Source of the DNA: Alphaproteobacteria bacterium
GTDB taxonomy: Bacteria; Pseudomonadota; Alphaproteobacteria; Micropepsales; Micropepsaceae
Direction of reading: 5' to 3'
Assembly: GCA_947373775.1 (NCBI GenBank)
Contig: CANBZE010000048.1
Coordinates: forward strand, 1-9,306
DNA length: 9,306 nt
Shown: positions 1 to 8,653 of the stretch, piece by piece
How positions within the stretch are numbered: position 1 is the first letter of the stretch
Layout of the letters: each line of letters starts with the position of its first letter
Made by a program: the position numbers and the translations under genes
The notes under the pieces: model-generated
Told to the model about the DNA's origin: nothing
What the model saw: the letters and a program-made list of their open reading frames with translations, nothing else
Database searches by the model: none

Positions 1-641
1 GCAGACCGAGACATTGATGTCGGCCCGCATGGAGCCCTCGTCCATGTTGCCGTCGCAGGTGCCCAGGTACCGCACAATGGCCCTGAGTTTCTTCAGGAAG
101 GCCGCAGCCTCCTCACTGGTGCGCATGTGCGGCTTGGTGACGATTTCCATCAGGGCGATACCCGAACGATTCAGGTCGATAAAGCTGTTGTCGGGATGCT
201 GGTCATGCAGGCTCTTGCCGGCATCCTGCTCCAGATGCAGCCGTTCGATGCCGACCTTGATGGATTCCCCGTCCTTGAGGTCGATCAGCACTTCGCCCTC
301 GCCCACGATGGGGTCCTTGTACTGGCTGATCTGGTAGCCCTGGGGCAGGTCGGGAAAGAAGTAGTTCTTGCGGTCGAACAGCGAGCGCAGGTTGATCTTG
401 GCTTTCAGGCCCAGGCCCGTGCGAACCGCCTGTTCGACGCATTTCGCGTTGATGACGGGCAGCATGCCGGGGAACCCGGCATCGATGAACGACACATTGC
501 TATTGGGCTCCGCTCCGAAGGTGGTGGAGGCGCCGGAAAACAGCTTGGACTGGGACAGGACCTGGGCATGGACTTCCATGCCGATCACGATCTCCCACTC
601 GCCGGTTTCACCCTTGAGCAGCTTGTTCTTCACAGGCGCGT

Positions 642-645
<4 letters not shown>
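1..645 (-). CDS. gatB: Aspartyl/glutamyl-tRNA amidotransferase subunit B, N-terminal part (cut by window edge)
   Basis: GatB is the kinase and tRNA-binding subunit of GatCAB. It phosphorylates the side chain of mischarged Glu-tRNA(Gln) or Asp-tRNA(Asn), which is then amidated with ammonia supplied by GatA. The window holds 215 codons with no stop, about 45% of the usual 480-500 residues. Signature stretches seen are IGMEVHAQV (residues 21-29; E24 and H26 match metal/ATP-site residues of the family), [19 protein letters not shown] (90-108), LEQDAGKS (138-145), [16 protein letters not shown] (157-172) and [18 protein letters not shown] (197-214). The cradle domain is therefore mostly present, while the helical and YqeY-like tRNA-binding tail lies outside. 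The ATG at 645 forms an ATGA overlap with the gatA stop, which suggests translational coupling; a GGTGG lies a few bases upstream. An in-frame ATG at 657 would add only four residues and is less likely. Identification is secure; only the truncation by the window edge limits it. Confidence 0.96.
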
Positions 646-2122
<1,477 letters not shown>

Positions 2123-2123
<1 letters not shown>

Positions 2124-2410
2124 TATTCATGCACCTTGGGCACGACGAAGAAGTGATCTTCGCCGCCCGGCGCATTGATCATCAGATCGTCGGCCTTGCC
2201 GCCGTCGGTCACCTTGTCTTCGCGCCACTTCAGTTTCTGTGCCACCACCGATGTCATGGCGGGCACGCCTTCGACATTGACCTCGCCCAGCATCTCGACC
2301 CACTGGAAGATGCCGTTCAGCTCTCCGGCCATGGGTTCCAGCCGCGCTTCCGGCACGGCCAGGCGGGCCAGTTTGGCGATGCGGCGCACGGTGTCCTTGT
2401 CGACGGACAT
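2123..2410 (-). CDS. gatC: Aspartyl/glutamyl-tRNA amidotransferase subunit C
   Basis: GatC is the small belt-like subunit that wraps between GatA and GatB and stabilises the complex. At 95 residues it has the usual length. The N-terminal helical part, [18 protein letters not shown] (4-21), followed by [22 protein letters not shown] (30-51), is the family hallmark, as is the C-terminal [14 protein letters not shown] (80-93). The open frame continues far upstream on this strand, but that part lies opposite ruvX. The chosen ATG at 2410 gives the family length and is preceded by AGGA (2417-2420) with six bases of spacing. It is the first gene of the gatCAB operon and its stop overlaps the gatA start by one base. 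The complex implies that the organism charges tRNA(Gln) and/or tRNA(Asn) by the indirect route; which one cannot be told from here. Confidence 0.96.
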
Positions 2411-2486
2411 GAGGTTTCCTGCTGTGTTAGGTAAGTGCTGGTTTGCTACCAACCGGGGGGTCCGGAGGCAAGCAAAAGGGGGAGCC
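2411..2486. promoter_or_regulatory. Divergent intergenic region between gatC and ruvX
   Basis: These 76 bases separate two divergent start codons, so they, possibly with the first codons of gatC, should hold both promoters. On the minus strand TTGGTA and TAACAC lie 17 bases apart ahead of gatC, a weak -35/-10 match (about 4/6 and 3/6). I see no convincing promoter hexamers toward ruvX. The gatC ribosome site (2417-2420) and the ruvX ribosome site (2478-2483) lie at the two ends. No strong palindrome or riboswitch-like fold was seen. The regulatory role is inferred from gene orientation rather than from a clear motif. Confidence 0.4.
2478..2483 (+). promoter_or_regulatory. Ribosome binding site that decides the ruvX TTG start
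   Basis: A purine-rich AAAAGGGGGAG run ends just before the TTG at 2487. It gives a plausible Shine-Dalgarno pairing at short spacing (about 3-5 bases). It favours this TTG over the in-frame ATG at 2409, which would overlap the divergent gatC start and add 26 residues with no family resemblance. Confidence 0.5.
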
Positions 2487-2948
2487 TTGGCCGTCATCGC
2501 GCTGGAAGAGCTGAAACTGGCGCCAAGATTGCGGCTTCTTGGCCTGGACTTGGGGGAAAAGACCATCGGTCTGGCCCTGTCCGACACCAGCCTGTCCATC
2601 GCCACCCCCATGCAGACCCTGAAAAGGGGCAAATTCGCCGCCGATGCCGCCCGGCTGGACATTATAATAAGTGAGCAGGGGGTCGGCGGGCTGGTGGTCG
2701 GCCTGCCCCTGAACATGGACGGTTCCGACGGCCCCAGCGCCCAGTCGGCCCGGGCCTTCGGCCGCAACTGGGCCGCCCATTCGCCCCTGCCACTGCTGTT
2801 CCAGGACGAGCGGCTTTCCACCAGCGCGGTGACCCGCACTTTGCTGGATGCCGATGCCTCGCGCCGGCGCCGCGACGAGGTCGTGGACAAGATGGCGGCC
2901 GCTTACATTTTGCAGGGCGCGCTGGATAGGCTGCGGAACCTCAAATGA
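2487..2948 (+). CDS. ruvX: YqgF/RuvX family RNase H-fold nuclease (pre-16S rRNA processing)
   Basis: RuvX (YqgF) is an RNase H-like nuclease implicated in maturation of the 16S rRNA 5' end; older annotations call it a putative Holliday junction resolvase. The 153-residue product shows the family acid residues in order: D21 in [17 protein letters not shown] (17-33), E109 in FQDERLST (105-112) and D134 in [15 protein letters not shown] (128-142). [13 protein letters not shown] (70-82) is the conserved glycine-rich strand and loop. The length is normal for the family. I chose the TTG at 2487 because it has a ribosome site and because homologues begin shortly before the LLGLDLG strand; no ATG gives a better fit. 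It is divergent from gatC. Its TGA overlaps the ATG of the next gene, so the transporter is probably co-translated with it. Family assignment is strong; the start is moderately certain. Confidence 0.93.
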   Translation: MAVIALEELKLAPRLRLLGLDLGEKTIGLALSDTSLSIATPMQTLKRGKFAADAARLDIIISEQGVGGLVVGLPLNMDGSDGPSAQSARAFGRNWAAHSPLPLLFQDERLSTSAVTRTLLDADASRRRRDEVVDKMAAAYILQGALDRLRNLK

Positions 2949-4216
2949 CAAACGATTCCGCGCCCGCGCGATTTTTATGGCTGCTGCGCCCGCCGGTGCA
3001 GATCGACCGGCGCACCGAGCGCATTTTCCTGTTGATCGGGTCGGCGGTTTTTTTCGCCGGCTATGACATGAACATCTTCTTCCTGGCCGCGCCGCAGATC
3101 CAGGCCACTTTCCATATACCCGAAAACCAGATCGCGCTGACCACCGCCTATTTCCGCATGGCCGCCGTCTTCGCCATGCTGATAGCGGCCAGCGCCGACC
3201 TTGTGGGGCGGCGGCGGCTGCTGCTGGTCACCATCTTCGGCCAGGCGGTGTTCACTTTGGCCACCGCGTTCGCCGGCGGCTACGAGTCTTTTGTCTGGGC
3301 GCAGTTCTTCACCCGCGTCTTCGGCTATGCCGAGGAAATGCTCTGCTTTGTGGTGATCGTGGAGGAAGTGACGGCAGGCGCGCGCGGCTGGGCCAATGGC
3401 ACCCTTACCTCGATGGATTTCGTGGGTGCTGGCGTGGCCAGCCTGATCTTTGCTGGCGTCACTGTCCTGCCCGGCGGCTGGCGCGCGCTGTATTTCATCG
3501 GCGCGGTGCCGCTGTTCCTGGTCGCCTTCCTGCGCCGCCGCCTGCCGGAAACCGCCCGCTTCGCCGCGCAGGAGCATAGGACCAAGTCCAAATTCGCAGA
3601 GACGATGGACATGCTGCGGGACTTGGTGCGCCAATATCCGGGGCGGCTTGCTGCCATCTTCATCGCCGTGTCGGCCTGGGGCTTCGCCATATCGGCCGCG
3701 ACCTTGCTGGCATCCAAGGTGCTGCAGAGCGACTATCACTATCAACCCTGGCAGACCACCGCCCTGTTCGTGCCCGGCGGACTGGTGGGGTTGGGTCTGG
3801 CCATCGCGGCGGGGCGTCTGTCCGACAAGATCGGCCGCAAGCCCATGGCTTTCGCCATCGTCACGCTGTGCGGCATCTGCTTTTATCTTTTCTATGGCGG
3901 AGCGCCGGCCTGGGCGATGCCGATATTGTGGACCCTGGCCTTTTTCGGCTTCTTCTCCGGCGACGTGCTGGTGGCGGGCTTTGCGCTGGAGATCGTGCCC
4001 ACCCACTATCGCGCCACTGTCTCCGGACTGCGCTATCTGGTGGAAATCAGCATCGGGGCGTTGGCGTTGCTGCTGGAAGGCCCTCTCTATGACCATTTCC
4101 ACGCCCATGGCCCCGCGATCCAGTGGCTGCTGGCGACCATTCCGATTACACTGATCGCCATCCTGTTCCTGCCAGAACCGGCGGGAAAGACGCTGGAGGA
4201 GATGAGCGGTGCGTAA
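2945..4216 (+). CDS. Major facilitator superfamily transporter (metabolite:H+ symporter / sugar-porter-like)
   Basis: This is a 423-residue inner-membrane secondary transporter with about twelve hydrophobic segments (roughly 26-48, 64-84, 92-110, 115-140, 155-175, 180-197, 235-257, 272-290, 300-317, 322-345, 358-378, 390-409). The MFS loop 2-3 motif is seen as [11 protein letters not shown] (84-94) and repeated between TM8 and TM9 as [11 protein letters not shown] (290-300). PETA after TM6 (201-204) and [12 protein letters not shown] after TM12 (410-421) are typical of the sugar-porter and aromatic-acid/metabolite:H+ symporter branches. GYDMN in TM1 puts an acidic residue where such symporters often have one. 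The substrate cannot be read from the sequence. The start overlaps the ruvX stop (ATGA), and the gene end overlaps the next, exported-protein gene by eight bases, so the three appear to be one transcript. The link to ruvX is probably operon convenience, while a shared job with the exported protein is possible but unproven. Confidence 0.9.
   Translation: MTNDSAPARFLWLLRPPVQIDRRTERIFLLIGSAVFFAGYDMNIFFLAAPQIQATFHIPENQIALTTAYFRMAAVFAMLIAASADLVGRRRLLLVTIFGQAVFTLATAFAGGYESFVWAQFFTRVFGYAEEMLCFVVIVEEVTAGARGWANGTLTSMDFVGAGVASLIFAGVTVLPGGWRALYFIGAVPLFLVAFLRRRLPETARFAAQEHRTKSKFAETMDMLRDLVRQYPGRLAAIFIAVSAWGFAISAATLLASKVLQSDYHYQPWQTTALFVPGGLVGLGLAIAAGRLSDKIGRKPMAFAIVTLCGICFYLFYGGAPAWAMPILWTLAFFGFFSGDVLVAGFALEIVPTHYRATVSGLRYLVEISIGALALLLEGPLYDHFHAHGPAIQWLLATIPITLIAILFLPEPAGKTLEEMSGA
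4195..4201 (+). promoter_or_regulatory. Strong ribosome binding site inside the end of the transporter gene
   Basis: GGAGGAG sits seven bases before the GTG at 4209, near-ideal sequence and spacing. It settles the GTG as the start of the small exported protein even though it overlaps the transporter reading frame. An ATG at 4233 would cut into the signal peptide. Confidence 0.7.
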
Positions 4217-4613
4217 GGCGCTTGTTCTTGTGATGGCTTTGTTGTCTTCGATTCCGTTGGGCGCCGCGCAGGCCGCCGAGATCAGCTGCAAGAAAAGCCC
4301 GGCCCTGACCGGCCAGTGCCGGATGGTGAAGGGCAGCCTGGGGTTGACGCCAGGCCTGGGGGTCACCGTGGCGGCCGAGGACGGCACGAAAATCATCATC
4401 AAGGCGCCGCCCGACAGCAATGCCGACATCGCCCCGCCGGTTATGCAGAACTGGCTGTATTGGCAGAGCAAGACCGGCTCCATGCACACCCGCATCACCG
4501 GCACCTTCGAAATCTGCCCCCTGCCCTCCCAGATCAATGCCGCCGGCATCAAGGATTATGGCTGTATCAACCGGGGCACCAAGATCGCGCAGGACAAGAC
4601 CGCCATTAACTGA
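4209..4613 (+). CDS. Small exported protein of unknown function with four cysteines
   Basis: The 134-residue product begins with a clear Sec-type signal peptide: a basic MRK start, a hydrophobic core from ALVLVMALLSS onward, and an AQA cleavage motif ending near A22. The mature part of about 112 residues is probably periplasmic. It has exactly four cysteines (C27, C37, C103, C119), enough for two disulfides, and no lipobox, membrane anchor or enzyme motif that I can see. The middle (GSLGLTPGLGVTVAAEDGTKI, residues 42-62) followed by GTFEICPL (98-105) and a late YGCI (117-120) loosely resembles small exported alphaproteobacterial proteins of the pattern C-x-x-V-x-G-x-L ... G-x-F-x-V-C-P ... 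V-C. That resemblance is from memory and tentative. The GTG start is backed by a strong ribosome site and overlaps the transporter stop by eight bases, which argues for coupled expression with that transporter. Function is not assigned. Confidence 0.8.
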   Translation: MRKALVLVMALLSSIPLGAAQAAEISCKKSPALTGQCRMVKGSLGLTPGLGVTVAAEDGTKIIIKAPPDSNADIAPPVMQNWLYWQSKTGSMHTRITGTFEICPLPSQINAAGIKDYGCINRGTKIAQDKTAIN

Positions 4614-4622
4614 AAGCCCCGC

Positions 4623-4651
4623 TTGCGGGACGCAGCATCCCTCTCTATAAG
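4623..4651 (+). promoter_or_regulatory. Candidate sigma-70-type promoter for pyrB, giving a nearly leaderless transcript
   Basis: TATAAG (4646-4651, 5/6 match to the -10 consensus) lies 17 bases after TTGCGG (4623-4628, only the TTG matching). Transcription would start near 4658, about four bases before the pyrB ATG at 4662. The -10 overlaps a short palindrome, AAGCC-G-GGCTT (4649-4659), that covers the expected start site and could be an operator. No Shine-Dalgarno is present in this spacer, which fits a leaderless or very short leader. The -35 is weak, so the call is provisional. Confidence 0.4.
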
Positions 4652-4661
4652 CCGGGCTTTA

Positions 4662-5609
4662 ATGACATCTGTGGACTCCACACCGATCCTGCGTTCCAAG
4701 CATTTGCTGGGGATAGAGGGGCTTTCGCCCTTCGACGTCACCGCGCTGCTGGACTTGGCCGAGACCTATGTCGTTCAGGGCCGCGCCACCGACAAGAAGA
4801 CCGCCCTGCTCAAGGGCCGCACCCTGATCAACCTGTTCTTCGAATCCAGCACCCGCACCCAGTCGTCTTTCGAACTGGCGGGAAAGCGGCTGGGCGCCGA
4901 TGTGATGAACATGTCGGTCAAGACCTCGTCCGTCTCCAAGGGCGAGACGCTGATCGATACCGCTTCCACCCTCAACGCCATGCGCCCCGATATCTTGGTG
5001 GTGCGCCACCAGGATGCCGGCGCCGCCGAACTGCTGTCGCGCAAGCTGGACTGCAGCGTGATCAATGCCGGTGACGGCGCCCATGAGCATCCCACCCAGG
5101 CGCTGCTGGATGCCCTGACCATCCGTCGCCATCGCGGCAGTTTTGAAGGTCTGGTGGTCGCCATCTGCGGTGACGTGCTGCACAGCCGCGTTGCCCGCTC
5201 CAACCTGCGCCTGCTGTCCATGATGGGCGCACAGGTGCGGCTGGTGGCGCCGCGCACCTTGCTGCCCTGCCAGGCTGACCGCTTCGGCGTGGAAATCCAT
5301 ACCGACATGAAGAGCGGGCTGGCCGGCGCCGACATCGTGATGATGTTGCGCCTGCAGCTGGAGCGCATGTCCGGCGCCTTTGTGCCGTCCGCCCGCGAAT
5401 ATTTCCGCTTCTACGGCCTGGACCGCGAGAAGCTGTCCGTGGCCAAGCCCGGCGCGCTGGTGATGCACCCCGGCCCCATGAACCGCGGCGTGGAAATCGC
5501 CTCCGATATCGCCGACGACGTGCAGGTCAGCCTGATCGCCGAACAGGTGGAGATGGGCGTGGCCTTGCGCATGGCCATCCTCGATGCCCTTTCCCGGGGG
5601 ATGTCATGA
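4662..5609 (+). CDS. pyrB: Aspartate carbamoyltransferase catalytic subunit
   Basis: PyrB joins carbamoyl phosphate and aspartate to carbamoyl aspartate, the first committed step of pyrimidine synthesis, in the cytoplasm. The 315-residue product carries the carbamoyl-phosphate loop [20 protein letters not shown] (59-78), K93 in SVSKGET, the HPTQ motif (143-146) in [15 protein letters not shown], the aspartate-domain [12 protein letters not shown] (170-181), MLRLQLERM (228-236, equivalent to the R-x-Q of the E. coli enzyme) and HPGPMNRG (269-276). Length is normal. I chose the ATG at 4662 because homologues begin shortly before HLLGIEGL; an in-frame TTG at 4623 would add 13 residues and has no good ribosome site. 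No Shine-Dalgarno precedes 4662. The TGA overlaps the ATG of the PyrC-like gene, matching the known pairing of PyrB with an inactive dihydroorotase in class A-type ATCases. No pyrI regulatory subunit is present here. Confidence 0.97.
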   Translation: MTSVDSTPILRSKHLLGIEGLSPFDVTALLDLAETYVVQGRATDKKTALLKGRTLINLFFESSTRTQSSFELAGKRLGADVMNMSVKTSSVSKGETLIDTASTLNAMRPDILVVRHQDAGAAELLSRKLDCSVINAGDGAHEHPTQALLDALTIRRHRGSFEGLVVAICGDVLHSRVARSNLRLLSMMGAQVRLVAPRTLLPCQADRFGVEIHTDMKSGLAGADIVMMLRLQLERMSGAFVPSAREYFRFYGLDREKLSVAKPGALVMHPGPMNRGVEIASDIADDVQVSLIAEQVEMGVALRMAILDALSRGMS

Positions 5610-6895
5610 AGCGCATCGCCTTTCGCAATGCCCGGCTGATCGATCCCGCGTCCGGCCTGGATGCCAAGGGCGGCTTGCTGGTGGAAAATGGCCGTATCGC
5701 CGATGTCGGCCCGCGCCTGTTCAACGACGCCGAACCGAACGATCCCGAAGTGATCGACTGCCGAGGCCTGGTACTGGCGCCTGGGCTGATCGACTGCCGC
5801 GTCTTCACCGGCGAGCCGGGCGCCGAGCATCGCGAAAGCCTGGAATCGGCGTCCGCCGCCGCCGCCGCGGGCGGCGTCACCTCCATGATCGTGATGCCCA
5901 ATACCGATCCGGTGATCGACGAGCCGTCGCTGGTGGATTTCCTGCTGCGCCGCGCCGCCGCCACGGCAAAAGTGCGGGTGCTGCCCACCGCCGCCCTGAC
6001 CAAGGGCCTCCTGGGCGAGACCATGACCGAAATCGGACTCCTTCAAGAAGCGGGAGCCATTGCATTTACAGATGGCGACCGTTCTGTCGCCAATGCCCGG
6101 GTGCTGCGCCGCGCCTTGTCCTATGCTGCCACCTTTGACGCGCTGGTGATCTCCCATGCCGAAGATCCCGAACTGGTAAAAGGCGCCAGCGCCACCGAAG
6201 GCGAGTTCGCCACCCGGCTCGGACTTCCCGCCTCGCCCGCCATCGCCGAAGCCATGATGGTGGAGCGCGACATCCGCCTGGTCGAACTGACCGGCGCGAG
6301 AATGCATTTCGGCCAGATCTCCACCCGCGCCGCGCTGGACGCGATTGCCGCCGCCAAGGCGCGTGGCTTGCCGGTGACCTGCGGCGTCGCCGCCCATCAC
6401 CTCACCCTCAACGAACTGGATGTTGGCCACTACTATACCTTTCGCAAGATGCGTCCGCCGCTGCGCAGCGAAGCCGACCGCGCCGCCATGGTCGAAGGCG
6501 TGGCCAGCGGCGTGATCGACGTGATCGTGTCCAGCCATGAGCCGCAAGGCGCCGACACCAAGCGCCAGCCATTCGCTTCCGCCGCGGCGGGCACGGTGGG
6601 ACTGGAAACATTGCTGCCCGCCGCCCTGTCGCTGTCGCACAATGGCGATGCCGGCCTGTCCCAGGTGCTGGCCGCCCTGACCGCCGCACCGGCGCGCATC
6701 TTCGGCCTGCCCGGTGGCACCCTGGCCCGGGGCGCGCCCGCCGACCTGGTGCTGCTGGACGAAAATGAGCCCTTTGTGGTGGACGCCGAAAAGCTGCGCT
6801 CCCGCTCCCGCAACACCGCCTTTGAAGGCCGCAAATTTCAGGGCCGCGCCCGGGCGACCTTTGTCGGCGGCGCATGCGTGTTTGACGCGCGCTAG
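5606..6895 (+). CDS. pyrC: Dihydroorotase-like protein, probably catalytically inactive partner of PyrB (PyrC'/PyrX type)
   Basis: The 429-residue protein has the amidohydrolase fold of class I dihydroorotases: a small N-terminal beta domain, then PGLID at the barrel start (59-63), MPNTDPVID (97-105), HAED (184-187), a [19 protein letters not shown] helix region (205-223) and a C-terminal ADLVLLD strand (379-385). Its metal site is, however, largely erased. The canonical D-x-H-x-H-x-R-E-P-G is D63-C-R65-V-F67-T-G69-E-P-G, so both histidines and the substrate arginine are gone. The later barrel histidine is Q237 in MHFGQIST, and the catalytic aspartate of the usual (S/T)DHAPH is S310 in SSHEPQ. 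H184 is kept. By analogy with Pseudomonas PyrC', where an inactive homologue is needed to assemble active ATCase, it probably scaffolds PyrB. This degenerate form is, to my recollection, common in Alphaproteobacteria, so a true dihydroorotase should be encoded elsewhere. The start overlaps the pyrB stop by ATGA, implying coupled translation of the two partners. Confidence 0.9.
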   Translation: MKRIAFRNARLIDPASGLDAKGGLLVENGRIADVGPRLFNDAEPNDPEVIDCRGLVLAPGLIDCRVFTGEPGAEHRESLESASAAAAAGGVTSMIVMPNTDPVIDEPSLVDFLLRRAAATAKVRVLPTAALTKGLLGETMTEIGLLQEAGAIAFTDGDRSVANARVLRRALSYAATFDALVISHAEDPELVKGASATEGEFATRLGLPASPAIAEAMMVERDIRLVELTGARMHFGQISTRAALDAIAAAKARGLPVTCGVAAHHLTLNELDVGHYYTFRKMRPPLRSEADRAAMVEGVASGVIDVIVSSHEPQGADTKRQPFASAAAGTVGLETLLPAALSLSHNGDAGLSQVLAALTAAPARIFGLPGGTLARGAPADLVLLDENEPFVVDAEKLRSRSRNTAFEGRKFQGRARATFVGGACVFDAR

Positions 6896-6928
6896 ATTTC
6901 TGCCGCGCCCACTGGCATCGTCCCCGCC

Positions 6929-7525
6929 ATGATCCTGCTGTACGCATTGCTGCTCGGCTACCTGCTTGGCACCATCCCGTCTGGACTTTTCTTCGCCTGG
7001 ATTTCCGGGGGCGGGGATGTGCGCAAGATCGGCTCGGGCAATATCGGCGCCACCAATGTCCTGCGCACCGGCAAGAAATGGGCGGCCGCCGCCACCCTGT
7101 TGTGCGACGGCGCCAAGGGCGCGGCCGCAGTGCTGCTGGCGCGGATGCTGCTGCCGCCGGGGGCGGAGATTTTCGCCGCGGGCGCCACTGTCCTGGGACA
7201 CATGTTTCCGCTGTGGCTGCGTTTCAAGGGCGGCAAGGGCGTGGCGACCTATCTGGGCGTGTGCCTGGCGCTGCATTGGCCGGTCGGCCTCATGGTCGCC
7301 GCGACCTGGATCATCGCCGCCTTCATCTGGCGTATCTCTTCTCTCTCGGCCCTGATCGCCATCGCCTTGTCATCGTCATACTTCCTGATGTTTCACCGGG
7401 AAGACTATGCCGGACTGGCGCTGGCGCTTTCGCTGCTGATCACTTGGATGCACCGCGAAAATATCCGCCGTCTGCTGCAAGGCACTGAACCGCGTATTGG
7501 GGCAAAAAGTGCAGCTCAGCGATAG
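6929..7525 (+). CDS. plsY: Acyl-phosphate:glycerol-3-phosphate acyltransferase
   Basis: PlsY moves an acyl group from acyl-phosphate (made by PlsX) to glycerol-3-phosphate, giving lysophosphatidic acid, at the inner membrane. The 198-residue product shows all three family motifs on the cytoplasmic side: GSGNIGATN (35-43), GHMFPLWLRFKGGKG (90-104) and HRENIRRLLQGTE (175-187). Hydrophobic segments lie at roughly 1-24, 52-74, 79-93, 112-134 and 138-156, with a further one at about 160-173. The length is normal. It starts 33 bases after pyrC, and the spacer has no recognisable ribosome site. It overlaps dprA at its 3' end. The plsY-dprA neighbourhood next to pyrB-pyrC is a familiar alphaproteobacterial arrangement, and co-transcription with pyrBC is likely. 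Confidence 0.96.
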   Translation: MILLYALLLGYLLGTIPSGLFFAWISGGGDVRKIGSGNIGATNVLRTGKKWAAAATLLCDGAKGAAAVLLARMLLPPGAEIFAAGATVLGHMFPLWLRFKGGKGVATYLGVCLALHWPVGLMVAATWIIAAFIWRISSLSALIAIALSSSYFLMFHREDYAGLALALSLLITWMHRENIRRLLQGTEPRIGAKSAAQR

Positions 7526-8606
7526 CCAGCGCCGCGACTGGCTGCGCCTGGCGCGCACCGAAAACATCGGGCCCGTCACCTTTCGAAACCTGATCGCGCG
7601 TTTCGGCACCGCCTCGCAGGCCTTGGCCGAAGTACCGCGCATGGCAAGCCGCGGCGGCGCCAAGAATTTCGTGCTGCCGGATGAAAGCGCCATCGCGCAG
7701 GAAATCGAGGCGCTAGCCAAAATGGGCGGGCGCATAATTGCCTCCTGTGAGCCGGAATACCCGCGCGGCCTCGCCGCGCTGGAAGCGCCGCCGCCGCTCC
7801 TCAGTGTGCTGGGCCATCCGCACCTGTTGCAAAAAGAGATGATTGCCATGGTCGGGGCGCGCAACGCCTCGGCGCTGGCGCGCAAGTTCGCCGACACCCT
7901 GGCACGCGATCTGGGCTTTGCCGGCATCGTGGTGGTGTCGGGACTGGCGCGCGGCATCGACGCGGCCGCGCATGAAGCCGCGCTGGCGGTGGGCACCGTG
8001 GCAGTGGTGGCGGGCGGCGTGGACATCGTCTATCCGCCGGAAAACCAGAAACTGTACGATGCGATCAAAAACCAGGGCGTGATCGTTTCGGAAATGCGGC
8101 TGGGCGAAGCGCCCCAGGCGCGCCATTTCCCGCGCCGCAACCGCATCATCTCCGGCTTGGCGCGCGGCGTGGTGGTGGTGGAAGCGGCCGAGAAGTCCGG
8201 CTCGCTGATCACCGCCCAGTACGCCATCGATCAGGGCCGCGAGGTGTTCGCCGTGCCGGGCTCGCCGCTGGATCCGCGTGCGCGCGGGGCCAACCGCCTG
8301 ATCCGCGAAGGCGCGGTGTTGACCGAAAACGCGGACGACATTCTGTCAGTACTTTCGCCCATGCTGAGCGGCGGCTTTGCTGAGCCCGATGCTCCGGCGC
8401 CGTTGATGGCCGCTGAGGCCCTGGAAGCGGAAGCCGACCGCATCCGTGCACAGATCGAGGAAGCCCTTGGCCCTGCCCCCGTCGCGATCGACGAGTTGAT
8501 CCGCCAGACCGGTGCGCCGGTGGCCGCCATCCTGACGGTGCTGCTGGAACTGGAATTGGCGGGCCGCTGTGTCCGCCATCCCGGAAATCGGGTGAGTTGG
8601 GCCTAG
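7509..8606 (+). CDS. dprA: DNA-processing protein DprA (Smf)
   Basis: DprA binds incoming single-stranded DNA and loads RecA during natural transformation; it is also widespread in species with no known competence. The product (365 residues from the GTG at 7509) has an N-terminal helical/SAM-like region (about 5-50), a Rossmann core containing VGARNAS (115-121), VVSGLARGIDAAAHEAAL (142-159), VAGGVDIVYPPEN (167-179), RRNRIISGLA (209-218), EKSGSLITAQYAIDQGREVF (228-247) and VPGSPLDPRARGANRLI (249-265), and a C-terminal winged-helix region (about 312-365). It is full length and looks functional. The start is uncertain: TTG at 7497 adds four residues, and neither candidate has a strong Shine-Dalgarno, though GGGG lies before the GTG. 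Either start overlaps plsY, by 17 or 29 bases. A short hairpin covers the stop codon (8601-8606 pairing with 8614-8619), without a T-run. Confidence 0.95.
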   Translation: MQLSDSQRRDWLRLARTENIGPVTFRNLIARFGTASQALAEVPRMASRGGAKNFVLPDESAIAQEIEALAKMGGRIIASCEPEYPRGLAALEAPPPLLSVLGHPHLLQKEMIAMVGARNASALARKFADTLARDLGFAGIVVVSGLARGIDAAAHEAALAVGTVAVVAGGVDIVYPPENQKLYDAIKNQGVIVSEMRLGEAPQARHFPRRNRIISGLARGVVVVEAAEKSGSLITAQYAIDQGREVFAVPGSPLDPRARGANRLIREGAVLTENADDILSVLSPMLSGGFAEPDAPAPLMAAEALEAEADRIRAQIEEALGPAPVAIDELIRQTGAPVAAILTVLLELELAGRCVRHPGNRVSWA

Positions 8607-8653
8607 AATCCGCCTAGGCTGCCCCCACAAGAACAACAAAGAGGGAGCTACGC

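Noticed and set aside
2409..2486. Longer ruvX starting at the in-frame ATG at 2409
   Set aside because: It would overlap the divergent gatC start codon and add 26 residues unlike any RuvX N-terminus. The TTG at 2487 has a ribosome site.
2650..2675. ATTATAATAAG inside ruvX as an internal promoter -10
   Set aside because: It lies within well-conserved coding sequence for the LDIIIS strand, has no matching -35 at proper spacing, and no downstream gene start needs it.
2975..4552. A 525-codon open frame on the minus strand opposite the MFS transporter
   Set aside because: Its product is a low-complexity mix rich in G, H, Q and R with no domain, and the plus strand carries a well-supported transporter. 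Long antisense frames are expected in GC-rich coding DNA.
4617..4629. CCCG-CTTG-CGGG hairpin after the exported-protein gene as a terminator
   Set aside because: Only four stem pairs around a CUUG loop and no T-run follow it. It overlaps the putative pyrB -35 region, so a terminator call is not supported.
5411..7276. A 621-codon open frame on the minus strand opposite pyrC and plsY
   Set aside because: The composition is Gly/His/Gln-rich with no recognisable motif, and it spans three genuine plus-strand genes; it is a codon-bias shadow.
8601..8619. GCCTAG/CTAGGC hairpin over the dprA stop codon as a terminator
   Set aside because: The six-pair stem is followed by CTGCCCCC rather than a T-run, so intrinsic termination is not supported. 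It may be a chance effect of the repeated GCCTAG.
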